The translations under genes and the position numbers were made by a program. Positions 1-5,187 of a DNA stretch of 6,387 nt are shown piece after piece. The number at the start of each line of letters is the position of its first letter. Within the stretch, counting starts at the first letter, position 1. The notes below the pieces were generated by a model that was not told where the DNA came from, searched no databases, and worked only from the letters and a program-made list of their open reading frames with translations. Source of the stretch: Aquificaceae bacterium (GTDB taxonomy: Bacteria > Aquificota > Aquificia > Aquificales > Aquificaceae); NCBI GenBank assembly GCA_025057245.1, contig JANWYC010000060.1, positions 1-6,387 of the forward strand, read 5' to 3'.

Positions 1-1046
1 TATCTTTGACCGTTTTGAAAGGTATAAAGGAAGAACCAGACCTGAATAATCTCATTGAATTCTTAAACACAAAAATTACAGAAATATCAGAAAAGCAACT
101 TGTAAGCCACTACTGGCACGTAAGGGAAGTGGCTAAGGAAGTCATAGAAATCATAGAAAGTCGTAGAAAACAGGAAAAGCTTATAACAGGAAGGGCTACA
201 GGCTTTATTGACCTTGATATGCTCACTACGGGTTTTCATCCAGCGGATTTAATCATAGTAGCCGCAAGACCAGGCATGGGTAAAAGCAGTTTTATGCTAT
301 CTATGAGTATAAACATTGCAAAAGAAGAGAAAGTGCCAGTGGCAATATATTCCCTTGAAATGAGTAAGGAACAGTTGGTGATGAGAGCTCTTTCCATGCT
401 CTCCGGAGTGCCACTTCAGAACATAAGGAGAGGCTTTATAAGTGAAGAGGATAGGAACAAGATTATATCCTCCGCTTTAGACCTCTCAAGATGTGAAATA
501 TACATAGATGACACGCCCAACCTTTCTACTACAGACCTGAGGGTAAAAACCAGAAAACTTAAGAAAGAAAAAGGCGTTGAAATAGTTTTTATAGACTATC
601 TACAGCTTTTGAGACCACCGTACAGAAGGTCTTCGAGGCAAGAAGAAGTAGCGGAGATATCAAGAAATCTCAAGGCGTTGGCAAAGGAACTTTCCATACC
701 AGTGGTAGCCCTCGCCCAGCTGTCGCGTCAAGTGGAACATAGGTCTGACAAAAGACCTCAGATGGCTGACCTAAGAGAGTCTGGTCAGATTGAACAGGAT
801 GCAGACCTAATAATATTTATACACAGACCAGAATACTACAAGAAAAATCCAGCGCCAGAGGAGCAAGGTATAGCGGAGATTATAGTAGCAAAGCAGAGGC
901 AGGGTCCTACAGGAATAGTTAAAGTAGCTTTTCTGAAAGACGTGGCAGGTTTTAAGCCTCTTATATCTACTGGTCAGAGCATGGTAGAGAGTTACGAACC
1001 AGAGGTAGAAGACCTCTCCGATGAAGAGTTAGATTTGGATTTTTAA
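1..1046 (+). CDS. dnaB: Replicative DNA helicase DnaB, 5' end cut by window
   Basis: Hexameric replicative helicase that unwinds DNA ahead of the fork and recruits primase. The frame is open to the left edge, so the TTG at 6-8 is probably an internal Leu. Roughly the first 110-130 residues (most of the primase-binding N-terminal domain) would lie outside; the end of that domain and the linker are present. Counting from the TTG, the RecA-like domain shows Walker A AARPGMGKS (86-94, Lys93), YSLEMS with the expected catalytic Glu118, Walker B VFIDYLQLL (194-202, Asp197), the AQLSRQVE motif (237-244), DLRESGQIEQDAD (255-267) and the KQRQGPTG arginine-finger loop (296-303, Arg298). No intein interrupts these motifs. 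The protein ends in a strongly acidic tail, DEELDLDF. The stop is TAA at 1044-1046. No promoter or terminator is visible nearby. Identity is secure; only the start is unknown. Confidence 0.97.
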   Translation, partial: SLTVLKGIKEEPDLNNLIEFLNTKITEISEKQLVSHYWHVREVAKEVIEIIESRRKQEKLITGRATGFIDLDMLTTGFHPADLIIVAARPGMGKSSFMLSMSINIAKEEKVPVAIYSLEMSKEQLVMRALSMLSGVPLQNIRRGFISEEDRNKIISSALDLSRCEIYIDDTPNLSTTDLRVKTRKLKKEKGVEIVFIDYLQLLRPPYRRSSRQEEVAEISRNLKALAKELSIPVVALAQLSRQVEHRSDKRPQMADLRESGQIEQDADLIIFIHRPEYYKKNPAPEEQGIAEIIVAKQRQGPTGIVKVAFLKDVAGFKPLISTGQSMVESYEPEVEDLSDEELDLDF

Positions 1047-1365
1047 AAATCCTTTTCAACGATTAAGTGCAGAACTCTGAAATTGTTAATATGGGTGCTT
1101 TATGCTGTGTTTGTGCTTTCTAATTTTTCAGTAATTTGTCTAAAAAAATACTTTCTGGTGCTTATACTCAGCAGTTTCAGAATTTGAGCCTGACTATACG
1201 AGAACTTGTAAAACTCTTGTGAATCAGAAACGAGAGATTTATTAGACAATTATATATTAGACACGGCAATTTTTCAACAGTTGTCATATCTTCTGATGGT
1301 GCAACAGAGTATAACTGCTATAAAGCTCTTCACCATAGGTTAGGTTCTATACTATAATCTTTTCC
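1047..1365. other. 319-base AT-rich gap with no intact gene
   Basis: No intact coding region, RNA gene or convincing hairpin-plus-U-tract terminator is visible between dnaB and yicC. In the frame beginning at 1067 the reading runs from 1067 to 1360 with only two internal stops (TAA 1121, TGA 1220) before TAA 1358. It contains a Cys-rich bit (CCVC), a stretch that could be a helix-turn-helix (LTIRELVKLL), and the phrase VVISSDGATEYNCYKAL, which recalls the second-Asp region of some DDE transposases. This may be the eroded remains of an insertion sequence, but two stops in about 98 codons of AT-rich DNA is not strong evidence of former coding. A short direct repeat, attagaca, occurs at 1241-1248 and 1256-1263. 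The right end holds the probable yicC promoter. Confidence 0.4.
1329..1358 (+). promoter_or_regulatory. Probable sigma-70-type promoter of yicC
   Basis: A perfect -10 hexamer TATAAT lies at 1353-1358. The best -35 is TTCACC at 1329-1334 (four of six matches to TTGACA, 18-base spacer). Transcription should start about seven bases after the -10, near 1365, which is essentially the A of the yicC ATG at 1366. The -10 is clear; the -35 is weak. Confidence 0.5.
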
Positions 1366-2214
1366 ATGCTAAGTATGACGGGTTTTGGTATGGGTAATTA
1401 TGAAAACGATAGGTGGGTTGTAAGCGTGTTTGTTAAAAGTCTCAATGGTAAAAGCTTGGAAATCTTTATAAAGTCTAACTACAATCTTATGGCTATTGAG
1501 TTTTCTATCAGGAAGCTGGTAAGAGAGTTTGTAAGGCGCGGGACCATAAATCTTCAAATAGACGTGAGAAGGAAAGGGATAGTAGAGCCAGTGAATCTTG
1601 AATCTCTGTTTACAAACATAAACTTCTTTAGGATAGTCAGAGACAAGTTAAACCTTAACGCAAGTGACGACACTATTATGCATCTCGCGGTCAAGTATTC
1701 AGAAGCAGTAAAGGAGGAGATATACCAGTCCCTCGAGGAAGCGGTGCTCTGCGCTCTAACAGATGCGCTAAAAGAGCTCTTGATAAGAAAGTCTGAGGAG
1801 GGAAGACGCATAAAACAGGACATGGAAGAGAGGTTGGAAAGGATTGAAAAGCTAATGGAAAAAATCCTAGAAGCCAAAGATGAAGCCTACGAGAAGGTAA
1901 AGAGAAGGGTTATGGAGAAGGCGGAGGAGCTAAACATCTCAGAAAACAAGGCGTTGGTTTTAAACGAGATTAGCCTCATACTTTCAAAGATGGATGTGGA
2001 GGAGGAAATAGTAAGGTTTAGGACACATCTTGATAAAAGTAGGGAGATTATGAACTTATCGGAGGATGTGGGTAGAAGGTTGGAGTTTCTCTTTCAGGAG
2101 ATGCACAGAGAGATAACAACTCTATCTAACAAACTGCCTGAACTTTCTCATCTTGCGGTTGAGGTAAAGACGGAGATAGACAGACTAAAACAACAGGTGG
2201 CAAACGTGGAATAG
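1366..2214 (+). CDS. yicC: YicC/YloC-family endoribonuclease
   Basis: A 282-residue protein close to the usual family length of about 290. The E. coli and B. subtilis members (YicC, YloC) are reported to be endoribonucleases acting in small-RNA and mRNA turnover; that role is transferred here by family. The N-terminal YicC_N domain opens with MTGFG (residues 4-8), followed by VKSLNGKSLEI (23-33) and VRRGTINLQIDV (57-67). The C-terminal DUF1732 part begins near EEGRRIKQDM (144-153), continues through a charged helical region likely to be coiled coil (150-190), and ends with the family signature EEEIVRFRTHL (212-222), VGRRLEFLFQEMHREI (235-250), then VEVKTEIDRLKQQVANVE. The start at ATG 1366 gives the usual few residues before MTGFG; ATG 1375 (Met4) is possible. 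Neither has a Shine-Dalgarno site, and a TATAAT ends seven bases before 1366, so the message may be leaderless. The neighbour often found beside yicC, gmk, is not downstream here; tRNA genes follow instead. Confidence 0.93.
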   Translation: MLSMTGFGMGNYENDRWVVSVFVKSLNGKSLEIFIKSNYNLMAIEFSIRKLVREFVRRGTINLQIDVRRKGIVEPVNLESLFTNINFFRIVRDKLNLNASDDTIMHLAVKYSEAVKEEIYQSLEEAVLCALTDALKELLIRKSEEGRRIKQDMEERLERIEKLMEKILEAKDEAYEKVKRRVMEKAEELNISENKALVLNEISLILSKMDVEEEIVRFRTHLDKSREIMNLSEDVGRRLEFLFQEMHREITTLSNKLPELSHLAVEVKTEIDRLKQQVANVE

Positions 2215-2217
2215 TGT

Positions 2218-2223
2218 TATAAT
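2218..2223 (+). promoter_or_regulatory. Possible -10 element for the tRNA-Gly/tRNA-Cys/rpsT unit
   Basis: A perfect TATAAT sits three bases after the yicC stop and 11 bases before the tRNA-Gly 5' end, a spacing typical of tRNA promoters. I see no good -35 hexamer 16-18 bases upstream, inside the yicC 3' end. The tRNAs could also be reached by read-through from yicC. Confidence 0.4.
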
Positions 2224-2234
2224 ATTATTCTCTA

Positions 2235-2306
2235 GCGGGCGTAGCTCAGTGGTGGAGCGGCTGCTTGCCATGCAGCAGGTCGCGGGTTCGAGTCCCGTCG
2301 CCCGCT
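2235..2306 (+). tRNA. tRNA-Gly (anticodon GCC)
   Basis: A full cloverleaf can be folded: acceptor GCGGGCG (2235-2241) pairs with CGCCCGC (2299-2305). The D-stem is GCTC/GAGC. The anticodon stem GCTGC/GCAGC encloses loop TTGCCAT with anticodon GCC at 2267-2269, reading GGC and GGU. The T-arm is GCGGG, loop TTCGAGT, CCCGT. The discriminator is U (2306), normal for bacterial tRNA-Gly. The 3' CCA is not encoded and must be added enzymatically. Only four bases (TTTA) separate it from tRNA-Cys, so both should be cut from one precursor. Confidence 0.98.
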
Positions 2307-2310
2307 TTTA

Positions 2311-2382
2311 GGCAACGTGGCCGAGCGGCTAGGCGAGGGACTGCAAATCCCTTTTACGGCGGTTCGAATCCGCCCGTTGCCT
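2311..2382 (+). tRNA. tRNA-Cys (anticodon GCA)
   Basis: The acceptor GGCAACG (2311-2317) pairs with CGTTGCC (2375-2381). The D-stem is GCC/GGC. The anticodon stem AGGGA/TCCCT encloses loop CTGCAAA with anticodon GCA at 2343-2345. The T-arm is GGCGG, loop TTCGAAT, CCGCC. The discriminator is U (2382), the main identity base for cysteinyl-tRNA synthetase. CCA is not encoded. The rpsT ribosome-binding site begins 19 bases after the tRNA with no terminator between, so the tRNA pair and rpsT are probably co-transcribed. Confidence 0.98.
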
Positions 2383-2400
2383 CGTTAAAAAAAGCAATTT

Positions 2401-2409
2401 AAAGGAGGT
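2401..2409 (+). promoter_or_regulatory. Strong Shine-Dalgarno site of rpsT
   Basis: AAAGGAGGT is a near-perfect match to the 16S anti-Shine-Dalgarno sequence. Its GGAGG core ends six bases before ATG 2415. This fixes the start there and rules out the in-frame TTG at 2409, which lies inside the site itself. Confidence 0.9.
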
Positions 2410-2414
2410 TGGTA

Positions 2415-2702
2415 ATGCCCAACACGAAACAAGCTGAGAAACGCATGACAAGGGATGCGAAGAGAAGGGTGCGCAACAGGTATCATCTTTCAAGGATGAA
2501 GACTTACATAAAAAGGTTCAGAAAAATGGTGGAGAGCGGTCAGCTACAGCAGGCTGAGGAGTTTTGTCCCAAAGTCATAAGCATAATCTATCATACCGCC
2601 TCAAAGGGGGTTATTCATAAAAACGAGGCAAGCAGAAGAGCATCAAGGGTTAGCACGCTTCTTAACAAAGCCCTTAAAAAAGTTCAGGGGAAGGTAAGCT
2701 AA
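2415..2702 (+). CDS. rpsT: Small ribosomal subunit protein S20 (bS20)
   Basis: A 95-residue, strongly basic protein of the usual bS20 size, which binds 16S rRNA in the body of the 30S subunit and assists assembly. The family hallmarks are visible: MPNTKQAEKR at the start, a run of Arg/Lys in the first helix (KRRVRNRYHLSRMKTYIKR), and the late segment KGVIHKNEASRRASRVSTLL. It lies behind two tRNAs and has the only textbook ribosome-binding site in the window, fitting the high expression of a ribosomal protein. Its last 60 bases overlap the 3' end of murJ on the other strand, so there is no room for a separate terminator and the two transcripts should collide or form antisense RNA. Confidence 0.97.
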   Translation: MPNTKQAEKRMTRDAKRRVRNRYHLSRMKTYIKRFRKMVESGQLQQAEEFCPKVISIIYHTASKGVIHKNEASRRASRVSTLLNKALKKVQGKVS

Positions 2703-4133
2703 AGGCTCTTTCAGCGCAATAAGCGTAAACCAATAAACTAACACACCAAGCGGTATAGCATACATTATTTGTGGAGTGTCGGGCTTCAAGACTATCAGGG
2801 CTCCGCACATGAGCAGAGTTCCAACCATACCCTTTAACAGGGAGAGTAAGTAAGCCTTCAGGTCAATTTTTCTCTCTTTCCAAAAGTAGAGAAGGAAGAG
2901 AAAACCCGTCAGAGAAGAGCTGGCAGTTCCAAAGGCAAGCCCCACCACGCCAAATCCAAACACAAAGGCGAAAACAAAAGCCAACAAAGCTTCAGAAAGA
3001 ACCGCAAAAAGAGAGGAGAGCACTGGCGTTTTTGTATCGCCGTTGGCAAAAAACACACTTGCCAGAACCTTTTGCAGAGAAAAGAGGACAAGACCCAAGG
3101 AATACACCGCAAGCACTTTGCTTGCGATAGCCACATCCTCTTGAGAAAACCTTCCCCTTCCGTAGAGTAGGTCTACTATCTGGTAAGAAAGCACCACAAG
3201 CCCACCAGTGGCAGGAAGAGCGAGAAGAGTTATAAACCTAAAGGCGAGAGTTATGTTACCCTTTGGGTCGCTGCCACCAGAAAGCACGGAAAGAAGCGAG
3301 TTTGCCATACCTACAGACAAAGCCCCCAAAGGTAGCTGGAATATCCTGTTGGCATAGTAAAGGTAAGATATGGCACCCATGGTAAGGAAAGAAGCTAAGA
3401 AAGTATCTATGAAAAAGGACAGTTGAGCTACGCCAAAACCCAAGACCGCAGGAACAAGCCTTTTCAGAAGCAGTGTCAAATCCCTATCTCTTTCAAGCGT
3501 GGGTTTAGGTATTAACTTGCGAGAGAAAGCCCATGGTAGATGAAAAAGAAGCTGACAAATCCCACCAAAAACTACACCTATGACCAAAGCCACGTACCCC
3601 GCACTATGAGCAAAGAGTGCTACGCACAAAGCCATAACTGCGTTAAAAACCGCTTGTGCAAAAGCGGGAACAAAAAACACACCTTTTGTGTTAAGCACCG
3701 CCATAAAAAGAGCGCTAAGACCCACAAAGAACAGATAGCTAAAAAGAAACCTTGCCATAAAAACCGCAAGCTCAAAGTATTCTTTGTTCGCTATGCCAGG
3801 TGCTATAAGTTTTATGACCCATTCAGCCAGAATTATCCCAGAAAGTGTTACGAGCAGGTTAAAAAGTGTGTAGTAGGTAAAGGTTGAGTTTAAGAAACTC
3901 TCCTGCGTGCCTTCCTTTAACCTTCTGGCAAATATGGGAACAAAGGCTGCGTTAAAACCGCCCTCGCCAAAAAGCCTGCGAAAGGTATTAGGAAGCCTAA
4001 AAGCTACGAAAAAAGCATCTGTAATGTGAGAGACGCCAAAGTAGTAGGCTATGAGAGCATCTCTGAGATAACCAAGCACTCTGCTAAGGAAGGTGGCTAC
4101 GGAGAAGGATAGGGAATGTTTTATAAGGCTCAT
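2643..4133 (-). CDS. murJ: Lipid II flippase MurJ (MviN, MOP superfamily)
   Basis: A 496-residue inner-membrane protein that flips the peptidoglycan precursor lipid II to the outer face. Length and hydrophobicity fit the family's 14 membrane helices. The N-terminal signature is clear: FLSRVLGYLRDALIAYYFG, then TDAFFVAFRLPNTFRRLFGEG. The charged residues known to be essential in E. coli MurJ fall at the same numbers: Arg18, Arg24, Asp39 and Arg52. The YYANRIFQLPLG segment (259-270) carries Arg263, probably equivalent to the cavity Arg270. DLLYGRGRFSQED (321-333) is another family motif. The ATG at 4133 matches the normal N-terminus but has only a weak ribosome site (AGAGAA). It lies one base after the stop of a tiny upstream ORF, so translational coupling is likely. 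The tail KKRANP is encoded inside the rpsT antisense overlap. Confidence 0.96.
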   Translation of the reverse strand: MSLIKHSLSFSVATFLSRVLGYLRDALIAYYFGVSHITDAFFVAFRLPNTFRRLFGEGGFNAAFVPIFARRLKEGTQESFLNSTFTYYTLFNLLVTLSGIILAEWVIKLIAPGIANKEYFELAVFMARFLFSYLFFVGLSALFMAVLNTKGVFFVPAFAQAVFNAVMALCVALFAHSAGYVALVIGVVFGGICQLLFHLPWAFSRKLIPKPTLERDRDLTLLLKRLVPAVLGFGVAQLSFFIDTFLASFLTMGAISYLYYANRIFQLPLGALSVGMANSLLSVLSGGSDPKGNITLAFRFITLLALPATGGLVVLSYQIVDLLYGRGRFSQEDVAIASKVLAVYSLGLVLFSLQKVLASVFFANGDTKTPVLSSLFAVLSEALLAFVFAFVFGFGVVGLAFGTASSSLTGFLFLLYFWKERKIDLKAYLLSLLKGMVGTLLMCGALIVLKPDTPQIMYAIPLGVLVYWFTLIALKEPLAYLPLNFFKGFVKKRANP

Positions 4134-4134
4134 G

Positions 4135-4230
4135 CTATTTCTCTATAAACTTAGCACAGTCTATGTATTTAAACTTCTTGATAGTGTTCAATAAATCCTC
4201 TAAGTCTTCAAAAACGGACAATCCGCACAT
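4135..4230 (-). CDS. Possible 31-residue ORF just upstream of murJ, perhaps frameshifted
   Basis: A short ORF from ATG 4230, preceded by a usable AAAGG site, with its TAG stop one base before the murJ ATG. Reading: MCGLSVFEDLEDLLNTIKK then FKYIDCAKFIEK. Just before the Met the same frame reads ERCK, giving CKMCG, a CxxC knuckle that a start at 4230 would break. An upstream ATG at 4282, five bases after the stop of the 75-codon gene, starts MIIHTFYKWK and then hits TAG (4252-4250). Removing one base there would join both readings into a 48-residue protein with CKMCG and DC. So this may be a small metal-binding protein with a one-base frameshift, a sequencing error, or a coupling leader for murJ. 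I do not recognise the family. Confidence 0.35.
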   Translation of the reverse strand: MCGLSVFEDLEDLLNTIKKFKYIDCAKFIEK

Positions 4231-4287
4231 CTTACACCTTTCAATTTCCCTACTTCCACTTATAGAAAGTGTGGATAATCATCCCTT

Positions 4288-4515
4288 TCATTCCTCTTGA
4301 ACCTGTAGTATTCTTTTGCCAGCCTCTTTGACCTTTTTAAGATTTTCTTTAGACAATGTTTTTGTTGGAATCTTGTTCTTTAACTTCACTTCCATTTCAG
4401 TATTTTCGTTATCTTCCAAAAGCTCAGAAACTTTAAAGCTGACCTCTTTTAGGCTCACTGATTTAACCTCTACATTTTCTAAAAAAGTCCTCAATTCGCT
4501 CTTTATATTTTTCAT
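4288..4515 (-). CDS. Unknown small charged protein, 75 residues
   Basis: I do not recognise this gene. The protein is Lys/Glu-rich with no Cys, no Trp and no membrane segment. It is probably mainly helical; SLKEVSFKVSELLEDNENTE (21-40) and SKENLKKVKEAGKRILQVQEE (55-75) look like amphipathic helices. Its ATG (4515) directly follows the TGA of the 175-codon gene (junction TGAATG, no gap), with a GGTGG site five bases before it, so the two should be translated together. That arrangement is typical of partner proteins or a protein and its small regulator, but no toxin-antitoxin or DNA-binding motif is evident. It looks AT-richer than dnaB or murJ. The start is well fixed by the junction. Confidence 0.65.
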   Translation of the reverse strand: MKNIKSELRTFLENVEVKSVSLKEVSFKVSELLEDNENTEMEVKLKNKIPTKTLSKENLKKVKEAGKRILQVQEE

Positions 4516-5043
4516 TCAAGCCACCATAGATAACTCGTATAAGGTGCTCGGAGTTTCCTTATATACGGGAGAGAATTGCCTTAGATTGTCTTCCTCTGAT
4601 ACGTAAACCAAGTCTTCAAAGCTAATTTTCAGCAGTTTCTTAAAGGGATTCTTAAACATTTTCACAAAACTTTCATGCATTTTGTGGTCTCCCGCCCTTA
4701 TTTTTACGTCTGGGTTTGGAAACTGATAACTCGTTGTGTCCATTGGAGTGAGTTCAAACCCTCCGCAGTCTTCGTAACTTCTCTTTACAACGTTTATACT
4801 TCCGCTTTCAAAGACTGCACCTATGGGCTTGATACCTTTAAGGTAGCCAGCGAGGGATTTTTTATTTTTTACCTCCACCAAAAACCACAGCTCTCCGTCC
4901 TCCTCGTCCTTTATCCAAAGGGCGTATAACTCACCGTCCTCGGATACGAGCTCAACGGGTAGGTCAATAACGGATACGACGACGAACCTTCTGAGTTGAA
5001 CCTTTACCTCTATTTCCTCGTAGTCCCAGCAGTAATCTCTCAT
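4516..5043 (-). CDS. Unknown protein, 175 residues
   Basis: I do not recognise this gene with confidence. The first third looks beta-rich: VVVSVIDLPVEL (21-32), GELYALWIKDE (37-47) and GELWFLVEVKN (50-60). This faintly recalls an uncharacterised family with an LYLALWVDED-type strand pair (possibly DUF6575, from memory and unverified). It continues with AVFESGSINVVKRSYED (76-92), then a Lys/Phe-rich helical part (121-140). No signal peptide, membrane helix or catalytic motif stands out. An in-frame ATG at 5103 lies inside tRNA-Leu, so I chose ATG 5043 (GTG 5052 is possible); neither has a clear Shine-Dalgarno site. The gene begins 16 bases after the tRNA CCA end, with no terminator or new promoter visible, and stops exactly where the 75-codon gene starts. 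It probably depends on the tRNA-Leu promoter. Confidence 0.75.
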   Translation of the reverse strand: MRDYCWDYEEIEVKVQLRRFVVVSVIDLPVELVSEDGELYALWIKDEEDGELWFLVEVKNKKSLAGYLKGIKPIGAVFESGSINVVKRSYEDCGGFELTPMDTTSYQFPNPDVKIRAGDHKMHESFVKMFKNPFKKLLKISFEDLVYVSEEDNLRQFSPVYKETPSTLYELSMVA

Positions 5044-5059
5044 TTTATTCACATTTCTA

Positions 5060-5146
5060 TGGTGCCGGAGGCGGGAGTCGAACCCGCACGCCCTCACGGG
5101 CACTGCCCCCTCAAGACAGCGCGTCTGCCAGTTCCGCCACTCCGGC
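5060..5146 (-). tRNA. tRNA-Leu (anticodon GAG), CCA encoded
   Basis: Class II tRNA read on the minus strand from 5146. The acceptor GCCGGAG pairs with CTCCGGC (5070-5064), then discriminator A (5063) and encoded CCA (5062-5060). The anticodon stem CTGTC/GGCAG holds loop TTGAGGG with anticodon GAG at 5112-5110, reading CUC and CUU. The long variable arm has stem GCCC/GGGC with a four-base loop. The T-arm is GCGGG, loop TTCGACT, CCCGC. The A73 discriminator and long variable arm are leucine identity features. It leads a minus-strand transcript that probably continues into the unknown genes and murJ. Confidence 0.98.
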
Positions 5147-5154
5147 TTGGAGTA

Positions 5155-5160
5155 TATTAT
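5155..5160 (+). promoter_or_regulatory. Possible -10 element for thiE
   Basis: TATTAT (or the overlapping TATATT at 5153-5158) lies 11 bases before the thiE ATG. A start about seven bases later would leave a leader of only a few bases. The -35 would fall inside tRNA-Leu and is poor (TTCCGC). The AT run is partly shared with the opposite-strand -10, so this could be a by-product of that promoter. Confidence 0.25.
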
Positions 5161-5187
5161 TATACACTCTTATGACGTTCTTGCCAA
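5159..5187 (-). promoter_or_regulatory. Strong sigma-70-type promoter for tRNA-Leu and downstream minus-strand genes
   Basis: On the minus strand the -35 is TTGGCA (5187-5182, five of six matches) and the -10 is a perfect TATAAT (5164-5159), with an ideal 17-base spacer. Transcription should start near 5152, a few bases before the tRNA 5' end. The -35 lies inside codons 4-6 of the divergent thiE gene, so thiE and tRNA-Leu expression may interfere. This is the best promoter in the window and the only evident one for the genes down to murJ. Confidence 0.75.

Noticed and set aside
1241..1263. Direct repeat attagaca, two copies 15 bases apart
   Set aside because: Only eight bases and two copies in AT-rich DNA; expected by chance and not linked to a recognisable operator or repeat array.
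1554..1877. 107-codon minus-strand frame, Ser-rich
   Set aside because: Shadow of the yicC coding frame, with no ribosome site or family resemblance.
2409..2414. TTG start two codons upstream of the rpsT ATG
   Set aside because: It lies within the Shine-Dalgarno site, and the family N-terminus is MPNTKQAEKR from ATG 2415.
3540..3887. 115-codon Lys/Cys/His-rich frame on the plus strand
   Set aside because: It is antisense to well-conserved murJ, with a composition typical of a shadow of membrane-protein codons.
4316..4929. Plus-strand frames at 4316-4606 and 4675-4929
   Set aside because: Antisense to the 175- and 75-codon genes, Ser/Phe/Leu-rich shadow composition, and no start signals. 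The minus-strand frames have the tight gene junctions.
4134..5060. Integrated element using tRNA-Leu as attachment site
   Set aside because: No second copy of the tRNA 3' end, no integrase and no phage-type genes are seen before murJ.
5044..5103. In-frame extension of the 175-codon gene to ATG 5103
   Set aside because: These 20 codons lie over the 3' part of tRNA-Leu and its short spacer; the peptide is a by-product of the tRNA sequence.
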